This document shows, in pieces, positions 9,024 to 17,061 of a DNA stretch of 64,000 nt. Each line of letters opens with the position of its first letter. The first letter of the stretch is position 1. Position numbers and translations under genes: made by a program. The notes beneath the pieces are model-generated. The model saw nothing but the letters and a program-made list of their open reading frames with translations. It was not told the origin of the DNA and did no database searches. Source of the DNA: Mesorhizobium sp. (lineage in GTDB: Bacteria > Pseudomonadota > Alphaproteobacteria > Rhizobiales > Rhizobiaceae); contig SAQR01000024.1 of the NCBI GenBank assembly GCA_004020365.1, positions 1-64,000 on the forward strand, in the 5' to 3' direction.

Positions 9024-9321
9024 ATCCGGTTACCGCCGCACCGACCGTCGAACCGTTTTGCGTCTCTGACACGTTCGTCACGGCGCCGGCCCGCTCCAGT
9101 TCATGGGCGAAAATCTCAGGCTAACCCTGCACGTCTTGCAGCGGTCGACCTATGACGGCGGCACAGAAAACGCCGTGGTCTCAAAGATTGTTGGAAGTCG
9201 CACCGACATGCTGAAAATCGCGGCCGCCATCCTTAGTGCTTGCAACTCCCGGTCAACGCCAAGCGACAGAGTGGTGGAAAACTTCATGGAGTTTCTTGAA
9301 GGGCCCACGGGACGGCACTGA
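9020..9321 (+). pseudogene. Frameshifted small hypothetical gene
   Basis: The ATG at 9020 overlaps the previous stop (ATGA). The first frame reads MNPVTAAPTVEPFCVSDTFV and goes off at about 9080. Restoring one G in the 'acggcgcc' run at about 9078-9085 brings back the frame TGAGPLQFMGENLRLTLHV that continues to 9321. The intact ancestor would have been about 100 aa, resembling small rhizobial proteins encoded with phage or plasmid cargo. This is a clean one-base deletion. The following terminator at 9353 suggests that this and the upstream gene were once one transcription unit. Confidence 0.55.
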
Positions 9322-9352
9322 AACCCGGCACCAAAGACGAAAACCTAGTAGG

Positions 9353-9380
9353 CCCGCTGCCTCACGGTGGCGGGTTTTTT
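9353..9380 (+). terminator. Rho-independent terminator
   Basis: A hairpin with stem CCCGCTGCC (9353-9361) paired to GGTGGCGGG (9366-9374), including two G-T pairs, is followed by six Ts. It closes the decayed plus-strand unit at 8.6-9.3 kb. Confidence 0.85.
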
Positions 9381-9401
9381 GAATCTCGATAATGCTGCGG
9401 G

Positions 9402-9596
9402 TTAGTGGCCATCGCGCTTGGAAGGCGAGAGGCGCTTGATCAGGTCGATTGTCCGGTTGATCGTGTTGGCGCGGAAATGGGCGCCTTCTGAAAAGAGTTC
9501 GGCGCGAAGCGTCTCAAGCCGGCGAAGCGTGTCGGAAATCTCGGTTGCGGTGGGGTGCTCGCCGCCTGCCGGGGAGCGGCAGACGGAGGTAGCCAC
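9402..9596 (-). CDS. Small hypothetical protein
   Basis: A 64-aa frame starts at a GTG (9596) and is divergent from the cyclase gene. The C-terminal two thirds form a likely amphipathic helix pair (EISDTLRRLETLRAELFSEG, then TINRTIDLIKRLSPS). Codon use is GC-rich at third positions, as in real genes of this window, and the peptide is less random than the shadows around it. There is no signal peptide and no recognised domain; the start codon and ribosome binding site are weak, so it remains a candidate. Confidence 0.35.
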   Translation of the reverse strand: MATSVCRSPAGGEHPTATEISDTLRRLETLRAELFSEGAHFRANTINRTIDLIKRLSPSKRDGH

Positions 9597-9622
9597 ATCT
9601 GCCCCTCTACCTTCTGCAAGCC

Positions 9623-12600
9623 ATGTCTCATCAGATTGTGCTAAATTACGCGCTTCATCTGAGTGGGAGACTCCACGCCATGGTGACCGCGAGGGAATAC
9701 GCCAGGAACGCGACGGCTGCGCTCCATGATGTCCTGCACGTTCCGCCGGAGGCCTTCGATGACGACGGCACTGCCGCTATCATCGAACGAGCGATCAAGA
9801 GCGCCGCGCGCGAGCGCGACGGCAGGGTGCGCCGTCAGATCAACGAGGCGAAGGCGGCCGCCGAGCGGCGCCTGGCGCAGCTGCTCTCTTCTTCGCCCGC
9901 GGTGATCTACTCCTTCAAGGCGACCGGCGATTTCGCGCCCACCTTCGTGAGCGAGAACATCAGGGCCATATTCGGCTACGCGCCGGAGGAATATCTCCAG
10001 GACCCGTCATTCTGGCGCGACCGCGTCCACGCGGACGATCTCGCCCGCGTCGACGATGCGATTTCGAAATTCTTCCAGAACGGAATCCACTCCGTGGAAT
10101 ATCGCTTTCGGCGCAAGGACGGCTCCTGGTGCTGGGTGAACGACGAGCAGCACCTGATCAAGGACAAGGACGGCAAGCCGCGGGAGATCGTCGGATCATG
10201 GAGCGACATCTCGGCGCGCAAGGCGGCGGAGGAAGCGCAGGCGGCGGCACACGCCCGCCTCTCCGAATTGCTGACCAGCTCGCCGGCCGTGATCTACAGC
10301 TATCGCGCCACGGGAGACTTCGCGCCGACCTTCGTCAGCGAAAACATCAGGGACTGGCTGGGCTACGAACCGCAAGAATATCTCGAGGCCGCAGATTTTT
10401 GGCGCCGGTCAGTCCACCCCGACGACCTTGCCGCAGTGGAGGCCGAGTCCGTCCAGCTCTACAAGAATGGTCGCCATACGGTCGAGTACCGCTTTTTGAA
10501 GAAGGACGGCACCTGGTGCTGGGTGAATGACGAACAGCACTTGATCCGGGGCGCGGATGGCCAACCGGCCGAGGTGGTCGGCTCATGGAGCGACATCACC
10601 GACCGCAAGCAGGCGGAAGAAGCCGCAGCAGCAGCCCAGGATCGCGTCGAATATCTGCTCACGCGTTCGCCCGCCGTGATCTACAGCTTCAGGGCCACAG
10701 GCGACTATGGGCCGACATTCATCAGCCGCAACGTCAAAGACCTGCTCGGTTACGAACCCGAGGAATATCTCGAAAACGCTGATTTCTGGCGCGACCGCGT
10801 GCACCCCGAGGACCTGCCGCGCGTCGAGAAGGCCTATGAGAGGCTGTTCGAGGAGGGTCGCCTCGCCAATGAGTACCGGTTCCGCAAGAAGGACGGCCGC
10901 TACTGCTGGATCAGCGACGATCTGCAGTTGCAGCGCAACGCCACGGGCGAGCCGGTCGAGGTGGTCGGCGCATGGAGCGATATCACGGCCCGCAAGCAGA
11001 TCGGCGAAGCCCTGGTTGCCGCACAGGATCGCCTCGTGCGCGTGCTCTCGGCTGCACCGGCGGTGATCTACAGCTTCAAGGCTACCGGCGACTATGCGCC
11101 GATCATCATCAGCGAGAACGTCAGGAGCCTGCTCGGATACGAGCCCAGTGAATACCTCGAGAACGCCGATTTCTGGCGCACGCGCGTGCACCCCGACGAG
11201 CTCGCAGCGGTGGAGGCCGAATCCGCCCAGCTGTTCAAGAACGGCCACCACACGGTCGAGTACCGGTTTCGCAAAAAGGACGGCACCTGGTGCTGGGTGA
11301 ACGATGAGCAGCAACTGATCCGCGATAGGGACGGCCAGCCCCTCGAAATCGTCGGCTCATGGAGCGACGTGACCGCGCGCAAGCAGGCGGAGAACGCCCT
11401 ACGGCAGAGCGAGCAGCGCCTGACGGACGCGATCGAGTCGATCTCGGAAGGGTTTTCGTTATACGACGCCGAGGACCGGCTGGTCGTCTGCAACAGAGCT
11501 TATGGCGATCTGCTCTATGCTGGAAGCGGCATGCCGGCTGCGGGCACGCCATACGAGACGCTGATCCGCAACGCCGCGGAACAGGGCCTCGTTCAAGACG
11601 CGAAGGGGCGGGTTGAGGAGTGGGTGGCCGGCCAGTTGGCCAGGCACAAGCAGCCGGAAGGACCGCACATGCAGCAGCGGGCCGACGGCCGCTGGCTCCA
11701 GATCAACGAGCGCAAGACGACAGAGGGCGGAACTGTCGCCGTCTACACGAACATCACCGAGATCAAGCGGGCTGAAGAGAATATCCGCAAGGCGAAACAC
11801 AAGGCCGAGCGGGCGAATGAGCTCGTAACTGAGAAGAACAGAGCCTTGGAAGCCTTGTCGAACAAGCTCTCTAAGTATCTGTCGCCACAGGTCTATTCGT
11901 CGATATTCTCCGGTTCGCAAGAGGTTAAGATCGCTTCGCACCGCAAGAAGCTTACGGTGTTCTTCTCCGATATCGCGGATTTCACTGCGACCACCGACGA
12001 TCTGGAATCCGAGGAACTGACCAGCCTGCTCAACCACTACTTGACGGAAATGTCGAAGATCGCCCTGGAGCATGGCGCGACGATCGACAAGTACATTGGC
12101 GATGCAATCCTGGCGTTCTTCGGCGACCCGGAAACAAGGGGCATCAAGCAGGATGCCATGGCCTGCGTCAGCATGGCGATCGCGATGCAGCGGCGGATGC
12201 GGGAATTGCAGGCTGAGTGGCGCGATCGCGGGCTGCAGAAGCCGTTCCGGCTGCGGATTGGCATCAATACAGGCTATTGCACAGTAGGAAACTTCGGCAG
12301 CGAAGATCGCATGGAGTATACCATCATCGGCGGCGAGGTGAATCTGGCCTCACGGTTGCAGTCGCATGCCGAACTCGACGGCATTCTGCTCAGCCACGAG
12401 ACTTATTCCCTGGTCAAGGAGATGGTCGTGGCCGAGGAGCGGGAGCCCATCCATGCCAAGGGCATCGCCAGGCCGGTGCGCAACTACAAGGTGCTCGACC
12501 GGATCGACGACATGGTCATCCAGGGACGCGCGATCCGCGAAGAGCAGGACGGGCTGCGAGTTCTCGTCGACTTGCGGAAGACGGACAAGGCAAGCGCTGT

Positions 12601-12640
12601 CAAAACGCTAGAGGGCATCATTTCGCGACTCAAAAATTGA
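9623..12640 (+). CDS. Multi-PAS class III adenylyl cyclase
   Basis: This 1005-aa protein carries, in order, an alpha-helical N-terminus (1-75), four closely similar PAS-PAC units of 129 residues (about 83-595), a fifth divergent PAS (about 605-720), a coiled coil (720-755) and a class III nucleotide cyclase domain (about 770-970). Metal-binding aspartates sit in FFSDIADF (near residue 780) and YIGDAILAFFG. The lysine in DKYIGD and the threonine in EYTIIGGEVN are the adenine-specifying pair. NLASRLQ supplies the Asn and Arg of the transition state, so the domain should make cAMP. No membrane helix is present, so a cytosolic sensor is likely. An alternative start at 9680 has a better ribosome binding site (GGGAG) and would remove 19 residues. 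Confidence 0.92.
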   Translation: MSHQIVLNYALHLSGRLHAMVTAREYARNATAALHDVLHVPPEAFDDDGTAAIIERAIKSAARERDGRVRRQINEAKAAAERRLAQLLSSSPAVIYSFKATGDFAPTFVSENIRAIFGYAPEEYLQDPSFWRDRVHADDLARVDDAISKFFQNGIHSVEYRFRRKDGSWCWVNDEQHLIKDKDGKPREIVGSWSDISARKAAEEAQAAAHARLSELLTSSPAVIYSYRATGDFAPTFVSENIRDWLGYEPQEYLEAADFWRRSVHPDDLAAVEAESVQLYKNGRHTVEYRFLKKDGTWCWVNDEQHLIRGADGQPAEVVGSWSDITDRKQAEEAAAAAQDRVEYLLTRSPAVIYSFRATGDYGPTFISRNVKDLLGYEPEEYLENADFWRDRVHPEDLPRVEKAYERLFEEGRLANEYRFRKKDGRYCWISDDLQLQRNATGEPVEVVGAWSDITARKQIGEALVAAQDRLVRVLSAAPAVIYSFKATGDYAPIIISENVRSLLGYEPSEYLENADFWRTRVHPDELAAVEAESAQLFKNGHHTVEYRFRKKDGTWCWVNDEQQLIRDRDGQPLEIVGSWSDVTARKQAENALRQSEQRLTDAIESISEGFSLYDAEDRLVVCNRAYGDLLYAGSGMPAAGTPYETLIRNAAEQGLVQDAKGRVEEWVAGQLARHKQPEGPHMQQRADGRWLQINERKTTEGGTVAVYTNITEIKRAEENIRKAKHKAERANELVTEKNRALEALSNKLSKYLSPQVYSSIFSGSQEVKIASHRKKLTVFFSDIADFTATTDDLESEELTSLLNHYLTEMSKIALEHGATIDKYIGDAILAFFGDPETRGIKQDAMACVSMAIAMQRRMRELQAEWRDRGLQKPFRLRIGINTGYCTVGNFGSEDRMEYTIIGGEVNLASRLQSHAELDGILLSHETYSLVKEMVVAEEREPIHAKGIARPVRNYKVLDRIDDMVIQGRAIREEQDGLRVLVDLRKTDKASAVKTLEGIISRLKN
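9866..11413 (+). repeat. Four tandem 387-bp PAS-coding repeats
   Basis: The codons for the core V-I-Y of 'PAVIYS' fall at 9902, 10289, 10676 and 11063, exactly 387 bp (129 codons) apart. The four units share SxxPAVIYSxxATGDxxP, LLGYEPxEYL, HTVEYRFxKKDG and WCWVNDEQ-type blocks, with the third unit the most divergent in the second half. The exact register points to in-gene duplication by unequal recombination. Confidence 0.9.
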
Positions 12641-12641
12641 A

Positions 12642-13031
12642 GCCGAGCCGCTGGCCCCTCCGGCGCAATTCAGTGTTCCGCTCACTTTGCAATCCGAGAG
12701 CGGTCGTTTCTCCGACCTTCATGCCTGGATGAGTGCCAACCCCGCTGAGGACTTGTCGATCCCTGTGCTCGCAACGCGCATGAACATGAGCCAGCGCAGC
12801 TTCCTGCGACATTATCGCAATCATACGGGGCGTACACCGAGTAAGGTGGTCGAAGCGCTGCGCCTAGAGGCGGCGCGCCATTTGCTTCTCAATACCGATC
12901 ATCCCATGAAAGATATCGCCGCCCGGTGCGGTTTTGGGAATGAGGCAACTTTCTTGCGGCGGTTTGCCAAATCGTTTGGCACCAGCCCGGGCCAGCATCG
13001 CGCGCATTTTGGATCGCAGATGCGAGGTTAA
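12642..13031 (+). pseudogene. C-terminal fragment of a GlxA-type AraC regulator
   Basis: Homology begins directly after the cyclase stop (AEPLAPPAQFSVPLTLQ) and runs through a full AraC double helix-turn-helix (LSIPVLATRMNMSQRSFLRH, then MKDIAARCGFGNEATFLRRF). The DJ-1/PfpI-like sensor domain that precedes this in GlxA-family activators is absent. The frame has no upstream start; only internal ATG/TTG codons without ribosome binding sites are available (for example 12687). So this is most likely a deletion remnant, although expression by read-through from the cyclase cannot be excluded. The DNA-binding half itself is intact. Confidence 0.7.
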
Positions 13032-13266
13032 ATGATCATCCGGAAGCTGCGCATCTGTGGGATGAGAGCGGTCCGGTATTGTTATCGCCGTTTAGGAGCT
13101 CGATGGACGTCCTGAACAGACCGGCAGAATGGGTGTTTTCTTCCGGCCCAAAAAAGCAGCAGATTGGCTGCACTCACCTTTGCTATTGCTCGGCAAGCGA
13201 GGCCGCCCGCAAGTCTAATAAGAAGCAGAGATTTCCGTGATCTGACCTGCGGGCGACGGAATCCTA

Positions 13267-14124
13267 TCAGGCCAGCGTCTCGGCCAGCCACTGCCTGACG
13301 CTGCGCGGGGTGATCCCGAGCAGGCGCTGCGCGCTGGTATCTTCGGCGATTACATTGTCTGCGGCGTGCGAAAATGCTTGGTAGACACCCACGACGCCAG
13401 CGGCGGCAGGGCCGAACATAGGCTCTATCAGCTGGCCGAACGCTTGCGGCGTCAGTGCCTCGAAGCTGATGGCGCGGCCGAACTGCTCCGAGAACCCTGC
13501 GGCAAGATCCGCGCCTTTGAGGCCGGGCAGCTGGCCTACGCCAACGACGCCAGTCACCGAAGTGTCGCTGAGCAGCCGTTCGGCCGCCTCCGCCACGTCC
13601 AGATGCGAACTCCACGCGACGGGGAAGTCGGCCCGCAAGGGATAGCGCAGCACGCCTTCCGCATTCACCGGCTGGATGATCATCGGTAACAACAGGTTTT
13701 CCAGGTAAAGCCGGGGTGCGATGACGGCATGGGAGACGCCGCTTTCCCTGACGCGGCGCAAGAGGATCGCGATGGCGCTGTCCTCGGGTGCCTGCAAGAC
13801 GGTCCCAGGCTGGTCAATGATCGTGCCGCTGGTCGAGATCACGACGCGCTTCGGCTTGGCGGTCTTGATCGCTGCGCCGATGTTGTTGGCGTATTGCACG
13901 CGAACAGGTTCCGGCCCTTGCGGAAGATGAATGAATACGCCGTCGGCATCGCGATAGGCGGCTGCCAGCGACGCTACCGACTCACTGTCGACGGCAACGG
14001 CCGGCTTGCCTTCCACTTTGGCCGGGTCCCGAACTGCGGCGACCGCCGCCTTGCCCGAGGCGAGCAGGCGCGCATAGAGCGGACCGCCCTGTGCCCCGGT
14101 CGCCCCATGAATGACGTAAGACAT
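13267..14124 (-). CDS. NAD(P)-binding NmrA-like oxidoreductase/sensor
   Basis: This 285-aa Rossmann protein starts MSYVIHGATGAQGG with the atypical short-chain dehydrogenase dinucleotide motif (GATGAQG, residues 7-13). It lacks the YxxxK catalytic pair, as expected for NmrA/QOR2-like NAD(P)H-binding proteins. The start at 14124 is chosen for its AAGGAG ribosome binding site; an upstream in-frame ATG at 14139 is part of that leader. It is transcribed divergently from an HxlR regulator across an 85-bp region with an operator-like palindrome. That is the classic arrangement of redox- or quinone-responsive HxlR/QorR modules. The substrate is unknown. Confidence 0.85.
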   Translation of the reverse strand: MSYVIHGATGAQGGPLYARLLASGKAAVAAVRDPAKVEGKPAVAVDSESVASLAAAYRDADGVFIHLPQGPEPVRVQYANNIGAAIKTAKPKRVVISTSGTIIDQPGTVLQAPEDSAIAILLRRVRESGVSHAVIAPRLYLENLLLPMIIQPVNAEGVLRYPLRADFPVAWSSHLDVAEAAERLLSDTSVTGVVGVGQLPGLKGADLAAGFSEQFGRAISFEALTPQAFGQLIEPMFGPAAAGVVGVYQAFSHAADNVIAEDTSAQRLLGITPRSVRQWLAETLA

Positions 14125-14155
14125 TAGGTACTCCTTCATTGATATAGCAATTGGG

Positions 14156-14194
14156 TTGGTGCAATAAATGCATTGGTTACGTCAAATGCACCAA
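14156..14194. promoter_or_regulatory. Operator-like inverted repeat between NmrA-like and HxlR genes
   Basis: TTGGTGCA at 14156-14163 is mirrored by TGCACCAA at 14187-14194; a third half-like element, TGCATTGG, lies between them (14169-14176). The repeat sits in the shared promoter region of the divergent pair, so it is a good candidate for the binding site of the HxlR protein. Confidence 0.55.
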
Positions 14195-14209
14195 TGGAAC
14201 AAAATACGC

Positions 14210-14590
14210 ATGAGCAACACAAATATACCGCCCTGCGGCGTTGAGCGTTTTCTGCTCCTCCTCGACGGTCCCTGGGCGACGCTGATCGTGCGCGAATTGC
14301 TCAACGGGCCGCGCCGCTTCACCGAATTGCGAGACGCCTTGCCGGGCATCAGCGCACATACGCTCACACATCGCCTGCGCCGGTTCGAGCAGCACTGGCT
14401 GGTGACGCGCACGGCGTTCGCCGAGACTCCGCCGCGAGTGGTTTATGAACTGACCGCTTTGGGCATGTCCCTTCGGGATGTCCTCTACACGATGAACGAT
14501 TGGGGCAATGCGCTACCCGACGCGGTGCTGACCTCCCGACCTCCTGTGAGACCGGCTGAGAACGAACCCTCGAAGACACTGGAGTTCTGA
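14210..14590 (+). CDS. HxlR-family transcriptional regulator
   Basis: The 126-aa product is a winged helix-turn-helix protein of the HxlR family (about residues 8-100). The segment GPWATLIVRELLNGPRRFTE is the start of the DNA-binding domain, followed by LPGISAHTLTHRLRRFE (recognition helix) and the wing TPPRVVYELT. A cysteine at residue 9, just before the domain, is at the position used for redox or quinone sensing in several HxlR/QorR/YodB proteins; that use here is inference. I chose the ATG at 14210 because it gives the usual family length; two in-frame ATGs at 14168 and 14186 would overlap the operator. It probably represses itself and the divergent gene. Confidence 0.85.
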   Translation: MSNTNIPPCGVERFLLLLDGPWATLIVRELLNGPRRFTELRDALPGISAHTLTHRLRRFEQHWLVTRTAFAETPPRVVYELTALGMSLRDVLYTMNDWGNALPDAVLTSRPPVRPAENEPSKTLEF

Positions 14591-14715
14591 TATCTTTCTG
14601 ATCACCCGCTGCCCACCGGCATCCGGCCGACGGACTTCGACCTCATCGAACTCAATGAAGCTTAAAGGCACCGTCTCATCCTACACACAGAAGCGGGTCA
14701 CCTAAGCGGAGCACG

Positions 14716-14856
14716 CCGTTCCCGGTCGAGTTCCGGGTCATGGGACCCGACCCGCGCAACTCTACAGCATTTCCGAAAAGGCCCTCGACATCATGCGCGG
14801 CGTCCCCGACGTGCGGCAGGCCAACCGCGACTGCGGCGAAGTCGCATATGCGTGTC
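14716..14856 (+). pseudogene. Remnant of an RND efflux transporter gene
   Basis: A fragment reads PFPVEFRVMGPDP and, after a one-base slip at about 14752, continues AQLYSISEKALDIMRGVPDV and then RQANRDCGE. This is the periplasmic-domain segment of AcrB-like RND permeases. Only about 47 codons remain of a protein of about 1000 aa, and no start or continuation is visible. The rest of the 14591-15111 gap shows no other gene. Confidence 0.55.
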
Positions 14857-15111
14857 CGCCTCGCGGAGCTGACACAATGTCTGTTCGCGGCTCAATCCGC
14901 CGGGTGCATGTCTTTTCACGATACTGCCGTCGACTCTACGATGAGGGGCTTTGCCGGCCTAGGCGAGGGCAGGGCGCTACGTTAAATTGCCACTGACTTC
15001 GATCGGCTTCTCGGCTGTTTGCCACCCATTCCAGCAGAAGCGAATCGGATAGAAGCGTAGGGAAAACCGCACGTCGGCGCGCAATATCGCGCCCTGGCGT
15101 AGAAAAGGCGG

Positions 15112-15186
15112 TGGCTCCCCGGGCCGGATTCGAACCAGCGACCAACCGGTTAACAGCCGGTTGCTCTACCACTGAGCTACCGGGGA
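15112..15186 (-). tRNA. tRNA-Asn (GTT)
   Basis: On the minus strand the sequence folds as a full cloverleaf: acceptor TCCCCGG/CCGGGGA, D-arm TAGCTCAGTGGTAGA, anticodon GTT (complement at 15152-15154), T-arm GGTTCGAATCC, and an encoded CCA at 15112-15114. The accessory block of 1-15 kb lies on its 3' side. Confidence 0.97.
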
Positions 15187-15407
15187 ACAGAGGCTCTCAT
15201 GTGAGTGGCGCAGCCTATAGCAAACCCGTTTCGGCTTTGCAAAGAAGCATTTCGTATTTTTCGGCGCTTTTTCGTGCCACGATTTCTGGCAATCATGTGC
15301 GCGCGTCCTCATATGAGCCGTCTGGCGGGGTGCGCGGAACCGAAAAGGCGGTTGCGGCTTTCGTCAGCTGATGCTTTTACTTTGCCCGAATGGACCACTA
15401 ACCAGAC

Positions 15408-15668
15408 ATGAGCGCAGCAAGCCACAACCACCCACCGGCACGAAAAATATCGGTCTTCGGCCGTCAGTTCACCATGCCGCGCTCGCGCGGCCTCAGGATT
15501 GCGATCGGTATTGTGCTGATCTTCGGTGGCATTCTCGGCTTTCTGCCGATCCTGGGCTTCTGGATGGTGCCGATTGGATTGCTGGTGCTCTCCTACGAGT
15601 TTGCCGTGGTGCGCCGCCACCGGCGCCGGCTCGTCGTGTGGTGGGAACGGCGGCGGCGGCCGAACTGA
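15408..15668 (+). CDS. Small membrane protein, PGPGW-like
   Basis: The 86-aa product has a basic N-terminus (FGRQFTMPRSRGLRIA) and a long hydrophobic region IGIVLIFGGILGFLPILGFW followed by MVPIGLLVLSYEF, i.e. one hairpin or two short transmembrane helices. A highly basic tail (RRHRRRLVVWWERRRRPN) ends the protein. It resembles the short 'putative transmembrane protein' family common in Rhizobiales. The ATG at 15408 gives the family-like start; no strong ribosome binding site is visible. It stands alone between two tRNA genes. Function unknown. Confidence 0.7.
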   Translation: MSAASHNHPPARKISVFGRQFTMPRSRGLRIAIGIVLIFGGILGFLPILGFWMVPIGLLVLSYEFAVVRRHRRRLVVWWERRRRPN

Positions 15669-15996
15669 TGGTTTGCACCGCAGGGGCAAGCTTCTGTGAA
15701 GGGGCGTCTTTCCGGCTCGACTCAACCTGGCCAATGCCCGGAACTCGTTTCCCGGCCCTCGCAGTTCTCCTTCAGAATGGCGGACCTCCTGCTTATCCAA
15801 CGTAAAGTCCAGGGCCCGGCATCCCTCTGCCATACTGCGTGCTTACCAATTAGTTAATATTTTAATGGCAGGATGCGTATCGAGGATTCGATGCGTGGCA
15901 TCATGCCGAGGGGAAACCGTCCAGAATGCACCATGGCCGCTTGACGGCATTTTCGCCGCAACCTATTGGAACCGGGTGGAACGCCGGGAGCAATGA
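15669..15996. other. Intergenic stretch, nothing recognised
   Basis: I find no gene here. An AT-rich patch (TTAGTTAATATTTTAATGG at about 15849-15868) could be part of the promoter of tRNA-Cys or of the downstream genes. Confidence 0.4.
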
Positions 15997-16070
15997 GGCC
16001 TCGTGGCGGAGTGGTTACGCAGAGGACTGCAAATCCTTGCACCCCGGTTCGATTCCGGGCGAGGCCTCCA
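15997..16070 (+). tRNA. tRNA-Cys (GCA)
   Basis: The cloverleaf has acceptor GGCCTCG/CGAGGCC, D-arm TGGCGGAGTGGTTA, anticodon loop GACTGCAAATC with GCA, T-arm CGGTTCGATTCCG and an encoded CCA at 16068-16070. Confidence 0.97.
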
Positions 16071-16146
16071 AATGCCTAAGCTCCCGCGCACCAGCGCCAG
16101 GGGGCTTGAATTCCCGTCGACATGAGCCGCGGTCTTGGCGCGGCAA

Positions 16147-16203
16147 GCGGATTGATCTTGGGCGGATTGATCTTGGGCAAATTGGTTTGGGCGGATTGGT
16201 TGG
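16147..16203 (+). repeat. Short tandem repeat (about 15 bp, four units)
   Basis: GCGGATTGATCTTGG occurs twice in a row (16147-16161, 16162-16176), then GCAAATTGGTTTGG (16177-16190) and GCGGATTGGTTGG (16191-16203) as diverged units. It ends four bases before the pcm-like start codon and therefore forms its leader and ribosome binding region. Confidence 0.85.
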
Positions 16204-16206
16204 AAG

Positions 16207-16875
16207 ATGAGCGCTGATTTTGCCGAACGTCGTGTAAAAATGGTCGACGGCCAGATCCGCACCACCGACGTAACCAGCGCGCCGCTGCTCGAGGCGATGC
16301 TTGTCGTGCCGCGCGAGGCGTTTGTCGCCCCCGATCAGCGCGATCTGGCCTATATCGACGAGGACATCCGCGTTGCCAATACAGCCGACGGCCCACGCTA
16401 TCTCATGGAGCCTTCGCCGCTGGCCAAGCTGATGCAACTGGCCGAGATCGGCCCCGGCGATTCGGCGCTCGATGTCGGCTGCGGCACCGGCTATGCGGCG
16501 GCGATCCTGTCGCGGCTGGCAAAGTCCGTCGTTGCGCTGGAAAGCGATCCGGCATTGGCCGAGACCGCGATGTCGACGCTTTCGGCGCTGGGCTGCGACA
16601 ATGTCAGCGTGGTCAAGGGACCGCTGCCGGAAGGCCATGCCGCGGGAGCGCCCTACGACGTCATTTTCATCGGCGGCAGCGTCGAGAAAGTGCCGGAACC
16701 GTTGCTCGACCAGCTTGCGGAAGGCGGTCGGCTCGTCGCCGTCGAAGGGCAGGGGAATTCGGGCGTGGCCCGATTGTTTCTGAAAACAGGGGGGGTTGTA
16801 ACCGGAAGAGCCGCCTTTAATGCGGCAATTAAGCCACTACCGGGATTCGAACGTATTCGTGCGTTCGAGTTCTGA
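16207..16875 (+). CDS. Protein-L-isoaspartate O-methyltransferase family protein (second copy)
   Basis: The 222-aa protein has a SAM-binding motif I at residues 87-97 (SALDVGCGTGY) and the PCMT layout (VPREAFVAP near 35-42, the acidic loop LESDP after motif I). It is a divergent paralogue of the canonical pcm gene at 43.07 kb. In many alphaproteobacteria this version lies next to tolC, as it does here. The usual PCMT substrate loop is poorly conserved, so isoaspartate repair is uncertain. The start at 16207 follows TTGGTTGGAAG, a weak ribosome binding site formed by the last tandem repeat unit. Confidence 0.8.
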   Translation: MSADFAERRVKMVDGQIRTTDVTSAPLLEAMLVVPREAFVAPDQRDLAYIDEDIRVANTADGPRYLMEPSPLAKLMQLAEIGPGDSALDVGCGTGYAAAILSRLAKSVVALESDPALAETAMSTLSALGCDNVSVVKGPLPEGHAAGAPYDVIFIGGSVEKVPEPLLDQLAEGGRLVAVEGQGNSGVARLFLKTGGVVTGRAAFNAAIKPLPGFERIRAFEF

Positions 16876-17061
16876 GTGATTTTGGCTTGCAGCAAAGCGG
16901 TTGTCATGTTCGCTTGCGCTTGAACAATTGTTGCTGATCCGCACAACCGGGGTGTTCTTTTGGGGGCAGACAGCAGGGAACCTGAAACACACGGCGCCGG
17001 CTGCTCGAATGGGAGAAGCCGGCGCGGTGTGGTTCCCATGCAAAACGAATGAGGGAATAAC

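Noticed and set aside
9902-11449. PAS repeats as an assembly artefact
   Set aside because: The four units differ at many positions and the frame is kept throughout, so they are real diverged copies.
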